Below are positions 1 through 10,438 of a stretch of DNA of 64,000 bases, piece by piece (positions within the stretch are counted from its first letter, which is position 1; each line of letters starts with the position of its first letter). The DNA is from Janibacter sp. Soil728 (lineage in GTDB: Bacteria > Actinomycetota > Actinomycetes > Actinomycetales > Dermatophilaceae), in contig NZ_LMRZ01000004.1 of the NCBI RefSeq assembly GCF_001428305.1, forward strand, positions 281,350-345,349. Direction: 5' to 3'. Position numbers and translations under genes: made by a program. Under the pieces are notes generated by a model. That model worked only from the letters and a program-made list of their open reading frames with translations, ran no database searches and was not told where the DNA came from.

Positions 1-342
1 ATCTACCACGCTGCTGGCGGGTCCGGTGCGGGCGTCTTCGAGGCGGCCAAGGCCAACAAGAAGATGGCGATCGGGGTCGACTCCGACCAGGCCAAGACCG
101 CGGCGAAGAACGTCCAGGACGTCATCATCACCTCGATGGTCAAGAACGTGAACGTCGCGGTCTTCGACTACGTCAAGGCGTCCGTCGACGGCAAGCCGTT
201 GTCCGGTGTCCAGGAGTTCGACCTCAAGGACGGTGGCGTCAGCTACACGACCACCGGCGGCAAGATCGATGACATCACCGCCAAGCTCGACGCGTACAAG
301 AAGCAGATCATCGACGGGAAGATCACCGTTCCCGTGAAGTGA
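1..342 (+). CDS. BMP-family nucleoside-binding lipoprotein, C-terminal part
   Basis: The frame is open from base 1, so these are the last 113 residues of a protein whose signal peptide, lipobox and first lobe lie outside the window. Visible segments such as YHAAGGSGAGVFEAA (residues 2-16 of the visible part), IGVDSDQ (24-30) and the TSMVKNVNVAV helix (44-54) match the second half of BMP/PnrA/Med lipoproteins, which bind nucleosides outside the membrane for an ABC importer. The ATPase and two permeases of such an importer follow immediately on the same strand. A strong hairpin lies between this gene and the ATPase, which could let the binding protein be made in excess. Family assignment is firm; nucleoside specificity is inferred from the salvage genes downstream. 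Confidence 0.88.
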   Translation: MYHAAGGSGAGVFEAAKANKKMAIGVDSDQAKTAAKNVQDVIITSMVKNVNVAVFDYVKASVDGKPLSGVQEFDLKDGGVSYTTTGGKIDDITAKLDAYKKQIIDGKITVPVK

Positions 343-356
343 CTCTGACCGGCAGT

Positions 357-396
357 CCGGGGCCCGATCACACGTGAGCGTGTGGCCGGGCCCCGG
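357..396 (+). terminator. hairpin between binding protein and ABC ATPase
   Basis: Arms CCGGGGCCCG (357-366) and CGGGCCCCGG (387-396) are perfect inverted repeats; inside them CACACG (369-374) pairs with CGTGTG (379-384). No T-run follows. It starts 15 nt after the BMP stop codon and most likely acts as a partial terminator or mRNA-stabilising hairpin rather than ending the operon. Confidence 0.6.
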
Positions 397-458
397 CCCG
401 TCCTCGGGCGCTACCCTTCGCCTGCGCACCCATGTCGCTGATGCACCACGGAGGCACC

Positions 459-2008
<1,550 letters not shown>

Positions 2009-2012
<4 letters not shown>

Positions 2013-3109
2013 AGTTCACTCCACGCCGACTGGTGCTGACCCTCGCGGCCCCGGTCCTCGCGGTGGTCGTCGCCTTCGTCATCACCTCCCTCGTGCTGGT
2101 GGCCGTGGGCGACCCGGTGGTCCAGGTGTGGTCCACGCTGCTGTCCGAGCCGCGGCCGCGCACCCTGGTCAACATCGTCAACAGCGCCATCACCTACTAC
2201 ATCGCTGCCGTCGCCGTCGCGATCGGCTTCAAGATGAAGCTCTTCAACATCGGTGTCGACGGCCAGTACCGCATTGCCGCCTTCGCCGCCGCGCTCGTGG
2301 CCGGACAGGCCTGGCTCCCGGGTGGGCTCAACATCGTCCTGGCCATGCTCGTCGCCATGCTCGTCGGTGGCTTCTGGGCGGGCATCGCCGGCTGGCTCAA
2401 GGTGACCCGCGGTGTCTCCGAGGTCATCTCGACGATCATGCTCAACACGATCTCCGCCGGCCTGGTCGGCTGGGGCCTGCGCACCTGGGGCACCCGGGCC
2501 GAGGGCAGCAACACCCGCAACACCACCGAGATCCCGGCGTCGAGCCAGCTCGACGGCTTCAAGCTCATCGCTGACGCGCCCAACCGGGTGTACACGCTCC
2601 TGGTGCTCGCGGTCCTCGTCGGCATCGTCTACTGGTTCATCATCAACCGCACCCGCTTCGGCTTCGACGTGCGGGCGACCGGTGAGTCCGAGACGGCCGC
2701 CGTGGCCAGCGGCGTCAAGGTGCCGCGGATGGTCCTCATCGCCATGATCGCCTCCGGCGCCGTCGCAGGTCTGATCAGCATGCCCGCCTTCTTCGGGGCC
2801 GACCACAGCTACGGGCTCAACTTCCAGGAGGGCGTCGGCTTCATCGGCATCGGGATCGCGCTCCTCGGGCGCAACCACCCCGTCGGTATCGCCTTCGCGG
2901 CACTGCTGTGGTCCTGGCTGGAGAAGGCGAGCGATGGCTTGCAGCTGAAGGCCGATGTCTCCCCGGCGCTCGTCTACATCATCCAGGGCGTCATCCTCCT
3001 GGCGGTCGTCATCGCCTACGAGGTCGTCGCTCGCTTCGAGCGGCGCCTGGAGCAGAAGCAGGTCACCCGCCAGCTCGACACGGCCACTCCGGAAGGAGCC
3101 TCGGCATGA
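2009..3109 (+). CDS. nucleoside ABC transporter permease 1
   Basis: A 366-residue polytopic membrane protein of the BPD_transp_2 family, NupP-like. It begins with a hydrophobic helix (about residues 9-30), followed by segments around IVNSAITYYIAAVAVAIGF, a conserved FNIGVDGQ loop, and GFWAGIAGWLKVTRGVSEVIST, the cytoplasmic coupling region typical of nucleoside and ribose permeases. The GATGESETAA region and the late helices with GIGIALLGRNHP are also family hallmarks. It forms the membrane channel with the next gene product. Start and stop overlap the neighbouring genes by 4 nt on both sides, which indicates one transcript. Confidence 0.92.
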
Positions 3110-4371
3110 CCCTCAGCGTCGGCACCGAGACCGAGACCGTCCCCGCCGCGCGGACCACGCGGCGCATCCCCTTCTGGGCCTGGCCCCTGGGTCTCGCGGC
3201 CCTGCTCGTCGTCCTGTCGATCATCCGGATGATCACCGGTCAGGACGACATCTCCTCCTCCGGGACACTCGGTGCTGCGCTCGCCTGGGCCATGCCCCTG
3301 GCTCTCGCGGGCCTCGGCGGTCTGTGGTCGGAGCGCGCCGGCGTCATCAACATCGGGCTCGAGGGGATGATGATCCTCGGTACCTGGGGGGCGGCCTTCG
3401 GGGCCCTCCACGGTGGTCCGTGGATGGGCGTGCTCGGTGCCGTCGTCTGCGGTGCGCTCGGCGGTCTCGTGCACGCCCTCGCGACGGTCACCTTCGGCGT
3501 CGACCACATCGTCTCCGGTGTGGCGCTCAACATCGTCGCCCTGGGCGTCGCGAGCTACCTCGCCGCGCGGTTCTTCGGCGACCTCAAGGGCGGCAGCGAT
3601 GTCCAGTCGCCGCCACTCCCTTCGCTCCCGCGGGTCGGTGTCCCCGGAGTGTCCGAGCCGCTCAAGAGCGTCGAGGACAAGGGCTGGTTCTTCGTCTCCG
3701 AGCTGGCGGCAATGTTGCGTGCAGCGACCACCGACCTGTCGCTGCTGACCGTCATCGCGCTGCTCCTCCTCGTCGGGACCTGGTGGCTGTTGTGGCGCAC
3801 CTCCTTCGGCCTGCGGGTGCGCTCCTGTGGTGAGTCGCCGGTCGCCGCCGAGACCCTCGGCGTCAACGTCTACCTCTACAAGTACATCGCGGTCACCGCG
3901 TCGGGCGGCCTCGCCGGCCTCGGTGGTGGCTTCCTCGCGATGGTGGCCTCCAATGCCTACCGTGAGGACCAGACGGGCGGACGCGGCTACATCGGCCTCG
4001 CGGCGATGATCTTCGGCAACTGGCGCCCCGGGGGCGTGCTCATGGGCTCGGGCCTCTTCGGCTACATGGATGCCCTGCAGCTGCGCGGTGGAGGTTCGGC
4101 GCTGCACGCGATGCTCCTCTTCATCGGCATCCTGCTGCTCGTCATCGGTCTCTGGCAGATCCTGCGGCGTCACGCCCACGTGCAGGGCGCGATCGCCATC
4201 GTCACGGGCATTGCCGTCGTGGTCCTGTGGGCCATCAGCGACACCATCCCCGGCGAGGTGACCCGCTTCGCCCCGCACCTGACGACGCTGCTCGTGCTCG
4301 CCTTCGCCAGCCAACGTCTGCGCATGCCGGCGGCCAACGGCAAGGTCTATCGACGAGGAGAGGGGCACTGA
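3106..4371 (+). CDS. nucleoside ABC transporter permease 2
   Basis: A 421-residue second permease of the BPD_transp_2 family, NupQ-like. The ATG at 3106 is preceded by GGAAGGAG (3091-3098) and overlaps the upstream stop as ATGA. A cytosolic N-terminus of about 25 residues leads into helix 1; the signature INIGLEGMMILG lies after helix 2, and FGVDHIVSGVALNIVALG is the coupling helix region. The C-terminal part AAMIFGNWRPGG is strongly conserved in nucleoside permeases. At 421 residues it is longer than many homologues because of an extracytoplasmic loop and an extra C-terminal helix pair after the core. It pairs with permease 1 and the double ATPase. Confidence 0.92.
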   Translation: MTLSVGTETETVPAARTTRRIPFWAWPLGLAALLVVLSIIRMITGQDDISSSGTLGAALAWAMPLALAGLGGLWSERAGVINIGLEGMMILGTWGAAFGALHGGPWMGVLGAVVCGALGGLVHALATVTFGVDHIVSGVALNIVALGVASYLAARFFGDLKGGSDVQSPPLPSLPRVGVPGVSEPLKSVEDKGWFFVSELAAMLRAATTDLSLLTVIALLLLVGTWWLLWRTSFGLRVRSCGESPVAAETLGVNVYLYKYIAVTASGGLAGLGGGFLAMVASNAYREDQTGGRGYIGLAAMIFGNWRPGGVLMGSGLFGYMDALQLRGGGSALHAMLLFIGILLLVIGLWQILRRHAHVQGAIAIVTGIAVVVLWAISDTIPGEVTRFAPHLTTLLVLAFASQRLRMPAANGKVYRRGEGH

Positions 4372-4372
4372 C

Positions 4373-4786
4373 GTGGGGCGCGCCCTGACGCAGGACGACT
4401 GGGAGCTGCTGCGCAGCACCGCGGTCGAGGCGATGGGGCAGGCGTACGCGCCGTACTCCAACTTCCCGGTCGGGGTCGCCGGTCTCGCCGACGACGGACG
4501 GCTGCTGAGCGGCTGCAATGTCGAGAACGCCTCCTACGCGGTGGGCCTGTGCGCAGAGTGCGGGCTCATCAGCGACCTCGTGCGCACTGGCGGTGGCCGC
4601 CTGGCCGCCGTCTGGTGCGTCGACTCCCGAGGCGAGACGCTCATGCCGTGCGGTCGCTGCCGACAGATCCTCTGGGAGCACGGCGGCGAGCAGTGCCGCA
4701 TCCAGACACCGGAGGGCGAGCGCTCGCTCGCCGAGATCCTGCCGCAGGCCTTCGGGGCGGACGACCTGACCAAGGGAGCACGATGA
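4373..4786 (+). CDS. cdd: cytidine deaminase
   Basis: A 137-residue homotetrameric-type cytidine deaminase that converts cytidine or deoxycytidine to (deoxy)uridine in the cytosol. Zinc ligands are C60 in NVENASYAVGLCAEC and C93/C96 in PCGRC; E62 is the catalytic glutamate. The CAEC form, rather than CAERN, is the one usual in actinobacteria. The GTG start at 4373 lies one base after the permease stop, and the end overlaps deoA as ATGA, so the gene is inside the importer operon. Imported cytidine is thus fed straight to the phosphorylase made from the next gene. Confidence 0.95.
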   Translation: MGRALTQDDWELLRSTAVEAMGQAYAPYSNFPVGVAGLADDGRLLSGCNVENASYAVGLCAECGLISDLVRTGGGRLAAVWCVDSRGETLMPCGRCRQILWEHGGEQCRIQTPEGERSLAEILPQAFGADDLTKGAR

Positions 4787-6084
4787 CCGAGCAGCACGAT
4801 GTCGTGGACATCATCCGCACCAAGCGCGACCGGGGTGTGCTCGCCGATGACCAGATCGACTGGGTGATCGACGCCTACACGCGCGGTGTCGTCGCCGACG
4901 AGCAGATGTCGGCGCTGGCCATGGCGATCCTCATCAACGGCATGACGCGCCCTGAGATCGCCCGGTGGACCGCGGCGATGATCGCCAGCGGGGAGCGGAT
5001 GGACTTCTCCGCCCTGAGCCGGCCCACCTCGGACAAGCACTCGACGGGGGGAGTCGGGGACAAGATCACCCTCCCGCTCGCCCCGCTCGTCGCAGTCTTC
5101 GACATCGCCGTGCCGCAGCTGTCCGGCCGAGGTCTCGGCCACACCGGCGGGACGCTGGACAAGCTCGAGTCGATCCCGGGCTGGCGTGCTGATCTGAGCA
5201 ATGCCCAGATGCTCGCGCAGCTCGACGACGTCGGCGCGGTCATCTGCGCCGCGGGCGCCGGGCTGGCTCCTGCCGACAAGAAGCTCTACGCCCTGCGCGA
5301 TGTCACCGGCACCGTCGAGGCGATCCCACTCATCGCCAGCTCGATCATGAGCAAGAAGATCGCCGAAGGCACCGGCGCGCTCGTCCTCGACGTCAAGGTC
5401 GGGTCCGGTGCCTTCATGAAGACCCGCGAGGACGCCACCGAGCTCGCCCGCACGATGGTCGACCTCGGGACGGACGCCGGGGTCAACACCGTCGCCCTCA
5501 TCACCGACATGTCCGTGCCGCTCGGCCTGACGGCCGGCAATGCCCTCGAGGTGCGCGAGTCCGTCGAGGTCCTCGCAGGTGGGGGACCGCAGGACGTCGT
5601 CGACCTCACGGTCGCGCTCGCCGACGAGATGACCCGGGCGGCTGGCAAGGACGTGGGGCCTGACGAGCTGCGTGCCGCGCTGGCCGACGGTCGGGCCATG
5701 GATGTCTGGCGCCGGATGATCTCCGCGCAGGGTGGCGACCCGGACGCATCTCTGCCCACCGCGGCCGAGACGCACACGGTGACCGCCGACGCCGACGGCT
5801 ACCTCGAGCACCTCGACGCCATGGCGGTGGGCATGGCTGCCTGGCGTCTGGGCGCGGGCCGTGCGCGCAAGGAGGACCCGGTGCAGGCCGGGGCCGGCGT
5901 CGAGCTGCACGCGCGTCCGGGCGACCGCGTGAGCGCCGGGCAGCCACTCATGACCCTGCACACCGACACCCCCGAGCGCTTCGCCCGGGCTCAGGAGTCG
6001 CTCGTCGGGGGCTGGCGCATCGCGCCGCAGGCGCCCGCCCGAGGCTCCGTCGTCCTCGACCGGATCACTGCCCAGGAGGCATGA
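4783..6084 (+). CDS. deoA: thymidine (pyrimidine-nucleoside) phosphorylase
   Basis: A 433-residue enzyme that cleaves thymidine or (deoxy)uridine with phosphate to base and (deoxy)ribose-1-phosphate. The phosphate-binding motif STGGVGDK is at 87-94 and the family signature SGRGLGHTGGTLDKLE at 114-129. Length and three-part organisation (alpha, alpha/beta, C-terminal alpha+beta domain with the RKEDPVQAGAGVELHARPGD segment) are normal. The ATG at 4783 is the only start that begins at the conserved N-terminus, and it overlaps the cdd stop. Whether it prefers thymidine or uridine cannot be told from sequence alone. The product feeds deoC after isomerisation to the 5-phosphate. Confidence 0.95.
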   Translation: MTEQHDVVDIIRTKRDRGVLADDQIDWVIDAYTRGVVADEQMSALAMAILINGMTRPEIARWTAAMIASGERMDFSALSRPTSDKHSTGGVGDKITLPLAPLVAVFDIAVPQLSGRGLGHTGGTLDKLESIPGWRADLSNAQMLAQLDDVGAVICAAGAGLAPADKKLYALRDVTGTVEAIPLIASSIMSKKIAEGTGALVLDVKVGSGAFMKTREDATELARTMVDLGTDAGVNTVALITDMSVPLGLTAGNALEVRESVEVLAGGGPQDVVDLTVALADEMTRAAGKDVGPDELRAALADGRAMDVWRRMISAQGGDPDASLPTAAETHTVTADADGYLEHLDAMAVGMAAWRLGAGRARKEDPVQAGAGVELHARPGDRVSAGQPLMTLHTDTPERFARAQESLVGGWRIAPQAPARGSVVLDRITAQEA

Positions 6085-6085
6085 G

Positions 6086-6445
6086 ATGCCCGAGCTCAAC
6101 ACCAGCCCGTCGATCATCGACGTGCCCGGCGGCAAGGTCATCGCCGAGCACGTCGGTCGGGTCGCCACCGGGAGCGAGGCGATGTCCGTCGCCCACATGA
6201 AGGCGCCGCGCGACTGGTCGGAGCCCGCACAACGCCCCGACTTCGACGAGGTGACCGTCGTCGTCTCAGGAACCGTGCTCGTCGAGCACGACGCAGGAAC
6301 CACCGAGGTCACCGCCGGGCAGAGCATCGTCACCCGGGCGGGGGAGCGGGTGCGCTACTCCACCGGCCCCGAGGGCGCCGAGTACGTGGCGATCTGCACG
6401 CCCGCCTTCGCGCCGGACACCGTCCACCGAGAGGACGAAGGGTGA
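6086..6445 (+). CDS. small cupin-domain protein in nucleoside operon
   Basis: A 119-residue single-domain cupin. The central part reads [17 protein letters not shown] (about 53-69), then [17 protein letters not shown] (77-93), the two strands-plus-turn blocks of the cupin barrel. The first metal motif normally has two His; here the block has E55 and no obvious His pair, so a metal site is doubtful. It starts one base after the deoA stop and its own stop overlaps the add start as GTGA. That places it firmly in the salvage operon, but no function is known to me. A sugar-phosphate-related role or a regulatory one are both guesses. Confidence 0.8.
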   Translation: MPELNTSPSIIDVPGGKVIAEHVGRVATGSEAMSVAHMKAPRDWSEPAQRPDFDEVTVVVSGTVLVEHDAGTTEVTAGQSIVTRAGERVRYSTGPEGAEYVAICTPAFAPDTVHREDEG

Positions 6446-7587
6446 ACCTCGACGAGGCCGGGATCCGCTCCCTTCCCAAGGTGCTGCTGCACGATCACCT
6501 CGACGGGGGTGTGCGGCCGGCCACCGTCCTCGAGATCGCCGACGAGGTGGGCCACGAGCTGCCGGCCAGTGGTGACGAGCGCACCGCCGAGGGCCTGGCG
6601 CGATGGTTCCGTGAGTCGGCCGACTCGGGCTCGCTCGTGCGCTACCTCGAGACCTTCGCGCACACCGTCGGGGTCATGCAGACCGCGCCGGCGCTGCGTC
6701 GCGTCGCGCGGGAGTCGGTGCTCGACCTCGCTCGTGACGGCGTCGTCTACGCCGAGTCGCGCTACGCCCCCGAGCAGCACCTCGAGGGCGGACTGACCCT
6801 CGAGCAGGTCGTCGACGAGGTCAACGCCGGCTTCCGCGAAGGGGAGGAGCAGGCCGCCGCAGAGGGGCACCCGATCATCGTGAGGGCGCTGCTCACCGCG
6901 ATGCGGCATGCCGCGAAGTCACGCGAGATCGCCGAGCTGGCGGTGCGCTATCGCGACAAGGGGGCGGCTGGGTTCGACATCGCGGGAGCCGAGGCGGGCC
7001 ACCCGCCGAGCCGGCATCTCGACGCCTTCGAGTACCTGCGCCGCGAGAATGCGCACTTCACGATCCACGCCGGTGAGGCCTTCGGTCTGCCGAGCATCTG
7101 GGAGGCGCTGCAGTGGTGCGGAGCAGACCGGCTCGGCCACGGCGTGCGCATCGTCGACGACATCGGCTTCCGCGGGGGAACCGTCACCGACGACCCGCTC
7201 GCCGCCAACCAGGCTGCGAGAGAGGACCCCTCGCAGCTGCGGCTCGGTCGCCTGGCCGCCTTCGTCCGGGACACCCGGGTGCCGCTGGAGATGTGCCCGC
7301 ACAGCAATGTGCAGACCGGTGCCGCGCCATCGATCGCCGCGCACCCGATCACCCTGCTGGCCAGGCTGCGCTACCGGGTCACCCTCAACACCGACAACCG
7401 GCTGATGTCGGACACCTCGATGACCCGGGAGATGCACGCCCTGGTCACCGATGCGGGCTGGGAGCTGGACGACCTGCGCTGGGTGACGACCAATGCGATG
7501 AAGTCGGCCTTCCTCCCCTTCGACGAGCGGTTGGACCTCATCGAACGAACGATCAAGCCGGCGTACGCGGCTGCGGCCTCTGCCTGA
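6442..7587 (+). CDS. add: adenosine deaminase
   Basis: A 381-residue metal-dependent deaminase converting (deoxy)adenosine to (deoxy)inosine. Zinc-binding H17 and H19 are in the HDHLDGG motif, the third histidine is H209 in IHAGEAFG with catalytic E212, H233 is in GHGVRI, and D318 is in LNTDNRLMS. The [10 protein letters not shown] loop is also typical. The GTG start at 6442 overlaps the cupin stop. It is the last gene of the importer operon; the inosine produced is a substrate of the purine nucleoside phosphorylase encoded at 13.4 kb. Downstream lies a long inverted-repeat element. Confidence 0.95.
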   Translation: MNLDEAGIRSLPKVLLHDHLDGGVRPATVLEIADEVGHELPASGDERTAEGLARWFRESADSGSLVRYLETFAHTVGVMQTAPALRRVARESVLDLARDGVVYAESRYAPEQHLEGGLTLEQVVDEVNAGFREGEEQAAAEGHPIIVRALLTAMRHAAKSREIAELAVRYRDKGAAGFDIAGAEAGHPPSRHLDAFEYLRRENAHFTIHAGEAFGLPSIWEALQWCGADRLGHGVRIVDDIGFRGGTVTDDPLAANQAAREDPSQLRLGRLAAFVRDTRVPLEMCPHSNVQTGAAPSIAAHPITLLARLRYRVTLNTDNRLMSDTSMTREMHALVTDAGWELDDLRWVTTNAMKSAFLPFDERLDLIERTIKPAYAAAASA

Positions 7588-7615
7588 GGGCCTGGTAGGT
7601 GCCCTGATGCTGGTT

Positions 7616-7721
7616 GGAGGTAAACGCGCGGACGAAAGGTCGGCGAGTTCCCTTCCAATCAACGCCCTTGAACCTCGAATGGATGCCAACTCGCCCAAGA
7701 ATCGTCCGCGCGTTTACCTCC
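7616..7721. repeat. 106-bp element with perfect 20-bp inverted ends
   Basis: GGAGGTAAACGCGCGGACGA (7616-7635) and its exact reverse complement (7702-7721) flank 66 nt. A second pairing, GGCGAGTT near 7642 with AACTCGCC near 7688, continues the stem inward after an internal bulge. It sits between convergent add and deoC. It has no long T-run and no gene of its own. It could be a bidirectional terminator, a MITE-like remnant, or an RNA hairpin source. Confidence 0.75.
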
Positions 7722-7768
7722 ACCCGATGACTGGGGGCGACTGACGCCTCCACTCGGCGGCTGGGGCC

Positions 7769-8548
7769 TCAGTAGGTGGCGGTGGGTGCGGCGTCGGTGG
7801 CTTGGCCGGGCTCGGGGACGACGAGGCCGTCGGCGCCGAGCTGCTCGGCCTCGGTCAGGAGGGCGGAGGTGCTCGAGGTGCCGATGCGGGTGACGCCCTC
7901 GGCAACCATCGCCAGGAGGGTGGGGATGTCGCGGACACCACCGGAGGCCTTGACCTCCATCTGCTGCGGGGTGTTGGCGCGCATGAGCGCCACGTCCGCG
8001 AGGGTGGCGCCGCCTCCGGCGAATCCGGTGGAGGTCTTGGTGAAGTCGGCCCCCGCGTCGGCGCTGGCCCGGCAGGCGTCGATCTTGGCGCGCTCGTCGA
8101 GCAGCGCCGTCTCGAAGATGACCTTGACGATGACCCCGGCAGCGTGCCCGACCTCGACGACCGCTGCGATGTCGTCGCGCACGGCGGTGATGTCCCCGCC
8201 GCGCAGGCGGCCGATGTTGAGGACCATGTCCAGCTCGGTGGCGCCGTCGGCCAGGGCCTGCTGCGACTCGGCGACCTTGGCGGTCGTCGACGTCGTGCCG
8301 TGGGGGAAGCCGATGACGGTGCACACGCGCGTCGGGCTCCCGTCCACCTCGGTGATGGTGGCCTTGGCGAGGGCCACATCGCTCGGCCGCACGCAGACGC
8401 TCCAGATGCGGTGGCCGGCGAGCTCGCGGACCGAGGCGGCGACCTCGTCAGGGGTCAGCTCCGGCTTGAGCAAGGCGTGGTCGATCAGGTCGGCGACGTC
8501 CTGGACGGACAGCGCCGAGCCGGGGACGAAGGAGGGACGACGGGTCAT
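7769..8548 (-). CDS. deoC: deoxyribose-phosphate aldolase
   Basis: A 259-residue class I aldolase that splits 2-deoxyribose-5-phosphate into glyceraldehyde-3-phosphate and acetaldehyde. By alignment to the E. coli enzyme (from memory), the Schiff-base lysine is K171 in DFTKTSTGF, the relay lysine K200 in VKASGGVR, and the aspartate D107 in ELDMVLNIG. It lies convergent to the salvage operon and completes the catabolism of deoxynucleosides imported there. The ATG at 8548 has TAGGCT 6 nt upstream, which suggests a leaderless transcript. About 22 residues precede the barrel and the C-terminal tail is short. Confidence 0.95.
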   Translation of the reverse strand: MTRRPSFVPGSALSVQDVADLIDHALLKPELTPDEVAASVRELAGHRIWSVCVRPSDVALAKATITEVDGSPTRVCTVIGFPHGTTSTTAKVAESQQALADGATELDMVLNIGRLRGGDITAVRDDIAAVVEVGHAAGVIVKVIFETALLDERAKIDACRASADAGADFTKTSTGFAGGGATLADVALMRANTPQQMEVKASGGVRDIPTLLAMVAEGVTRIGTSSTSALLTEAEQLGADGLVVPEPGQATDAAPTATY

Positions 8549-8554
8549 GAAGCC

Positions 8555-8560
8555 AGCCTA
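8555..8560 (-). promoter_or_regulatory. deoC -10 hexamer, probably leaderless
   Basis: TAGGCT on the minus strand ends 6 nt before the deoC ATG (8548), so the A of ATG would be the transcription start. Confidence 0.5.
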
Positions 8561-8629
8561 AGGCCCACGCACAGGCACTACGCTGAGCGTCGAGCCGACG
8601 GACGCGGCCCGACGTGATGATGAGGCCGT

Positions 8630-10393
8630 ATGAGTGCGCAACCTTCCACCGGAGCGGATCACGGTCGACCGTACGCAGCCGTGTCGGTCTTCCTCGTCGT
8701 GGGCTCATTCCTCACGTGGCGTTCCACCTTGGGTTTCGACCTGCGGGACAGCGCCTACGTGACAGCCATCGCCCAACGCATGGCTCGCGGCGAGACACCC
8801 TTCGTCGACGAGCTCAACCCGCACAGCTTCGGGTCGCTTCCTGCTGTCCCCAGCCTTTGGCTGTGGCACCACATCGTCGGTACCTCGGGAGTCGTCCTGC
8901 TCGGACGCCTGACCTTCGTCGTTCTGGTGGGCCTTGCCAGCGTGGTCGCCTGGCGTGCTCTGTCACCTCATGCCGGGCGGACCATCTCAGCGGTGGCAAT
9001 CGCCACAGCGGTCCTCGCGCTCCCTTACAACCAACTCGTGGTCTCGTACAACACCACGCCACAGCTGGCGCTGATGGTCGCCTCCTGCGCGGGTGTGGCG
9101 GCGGTGGCGCGGGGGTCGAGAGGCTGGGCAGCCGCGTGTGGGACGTCGGCCATGGTGGCATCCATCGGCTACTTCGCGGTACTCCCGGCGGCGATGGTCC
9201 TCATCGGGTCGACACTGGTCGGGCGGGCCCTGTGGGTGCATGGTCGTCCGGAGAGGGCTTGGGTCTTCAGTCTGCTCGGCTCAGGGCTCCTCGTGGGCCT
9301 GGTCTTCCTCGGGTGGCTCACGCTCGTGCCGGGCTGGGGCGCCGTCCGCGACTCTCTGGCCCTGTTGGACTCGGGAGCAGGCGATCGCGGGATAGGGGTC
9401 GAGCCCTTCTACTGGCACTTCGTGGCGGGCGCGCGACTACTCCCGTTGGCGCTTCTGGTCGCGACCATGTCGGTCGCCATCAGGTGGCCACGCGGCGTGC
9501 GCGAGGTCCTCTTGGGTGGCGCAGTCGCACTGCTCGCGTTGTGGGGTGGCGAGTGGGGGCCTCCCGGTCAGGAACCAACCGCCGGGAAGTACGCGGGAGC
9601 AGTTGCTCTGGCACTGCTCGTCGTCCTGGCTCCGGCCATGACCATCTGGCTCGGTCGACGCAGGGATCGCCTGCTCCTCTTGGTCGTCCTGATCGCGCTC
9701 CCGGCTGCGGTCGTGGGTTTCATCGCGACCTCTGCCGTGACGCTGAGCGGTGCCGCATACGGTGCCTACGCCGTCCCGCTGTCGGGGATGATCGTGCTGA
9801 TCGTGTTGGTCCTGAACGCGGTGGTCACGGATGGCGGGGCGCCGCGATGGACGCAACCCATCGTGTTCCTCCCGGCCGTGGCCATGGTCGCGAGTCTCCT
9901 GTCGGTCGTCTTCAACGAGGGGCCCGTGGTCACCACGACGACACGGCTGGCCGAGGGGCCAGGCGCCGGCCTCAGCGTCGGGGTCGACAGCGGATCCGAC
10001 TACGCGGCCGTGGCGCGGCTCGTCGCTGCTTGCACCGACCCCGGTGGCGGACTGTGGGCCCCCGGTGTACCCGGGGCCTACCTGTGGGTCGACCGGAGTG
10101 CTGGGGTACCCCAGTACTGGTTGTCACCGCACGAGTTCACTTCAGGGCTTCGGGTGCTCGGAGCCGTCGGAACCGATCCCGCCTGTGTGCTCGCCCCGTC
10201 CGACACGTCTCCGGGTGGTCAAGGGGAGCCGCTCGCCAGATGGCTCGACGACGGCTATGAGCGGCGTACCAGCGAGCGCCTTCGGACGGTGGGAGAGGAC
10301 GGCACCCGGTACGCGCTGTTCGAGAAGCTTCCCGACGAGGAAGCGCTGCGGTCGGCCGCTGCACAGCAGCAGCTGACTCCCGGGTCGTCCTGA
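8630..10393 (+). CDS. polytopic membrane protein, GT-C glycosyltransferase-like
   Basis: A 587-residue protein with about eleven or twelve hydrophobic segments in the first 440 residues, beginning with AAVSVFLVVGSFLTW (16-30), and a hydrophilic C-terminal domain of about 150 residues likely outside the membrane. The first loop contains FDLRDSAYVTAIAQRMA followed by GETPFVDELNP, which resembles the acidic first periplasmic loop of GT-C enzymes (PMT/ArnT type) that use polyprenyl-phosphate sugars. I cannot name a substrate. It stands alone between deoC and the yigZ-like gene. GATGAT lies 8 nt before the ATG. The membrane topology is clear from sequence; the enzymatic role is inference. Confidence 0.6.
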   Translation: MSAQPSTGADHGRPYAAVSVFLVVGSFLTWRSTLGFDLRDSAYVTAIAQRMARGETPFVDELNPHSFGSLPAVPSLWLWHHIVGTSGVVLLGRLTFVVLVGLASVVAWRALSPHAGRTISAVAIATAVLALPYNQLVVSYNTTPQLALMVASCAGVAAVARGSRGWAAACGTSAMVASIGYFAVLPAAMVLIGSTLVGRALWVHGRPERAWVFSLLGSGLLVGLVFLGWLTLVPGWGAVRDSLALLDSGAGDRGIGVEPFYWHFVAGARLLPLALLVATMSVAIRWPRGVREVLLGGAVALLALWGGEWGPPGQEPTAGKYAGAVALALLVVLAPAMTIWLGRRRDRLLLLVVLIALPAAVVGFIATSAVTLSGAAYGAYAVPLSGMIVLIVLVLNAVVTDGGAPRWTQPIVFLPAVAMVASLLSVVFNEGPVVTTTTRLAEGPGAGLSVGVDSGSDYAAVARLVAACTDPGGGLWAPGVPGAYLWVDRSAGVPQYWLSPHEFTSGLRVLGAVGTDPACVLAPSDTSPGGQGEPLARWLDDGYERRTSERLRTVGEDGTRYALFEKLPDEEALRSAAAQQQLTPGSS

Positions 10394-10438
10394 GGGACCG
10401 GTTCCGCGCGAACGCGACGACGTTCGAAGGGCGCGGGT

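Noticed and set aside
7616..7721. Insertion sequence with transposase
   Set aside because: Only 106 bp and no coding capacity; at most a non-autonomous remnant.
8614..10260. Overlapping plus-strand frame of about 548 codons within the membrane protein gene
   Set aside because: Arg/Gly-rich composition and no hydrophobic segments; the other frame gives a coherent polytopic protein.
10394..10438. Terminator between the membrane protein and yigZ-like genes
   Set aside because: Only a 6-bp CGAACG/CGTTCG stem is present, too weak to call.
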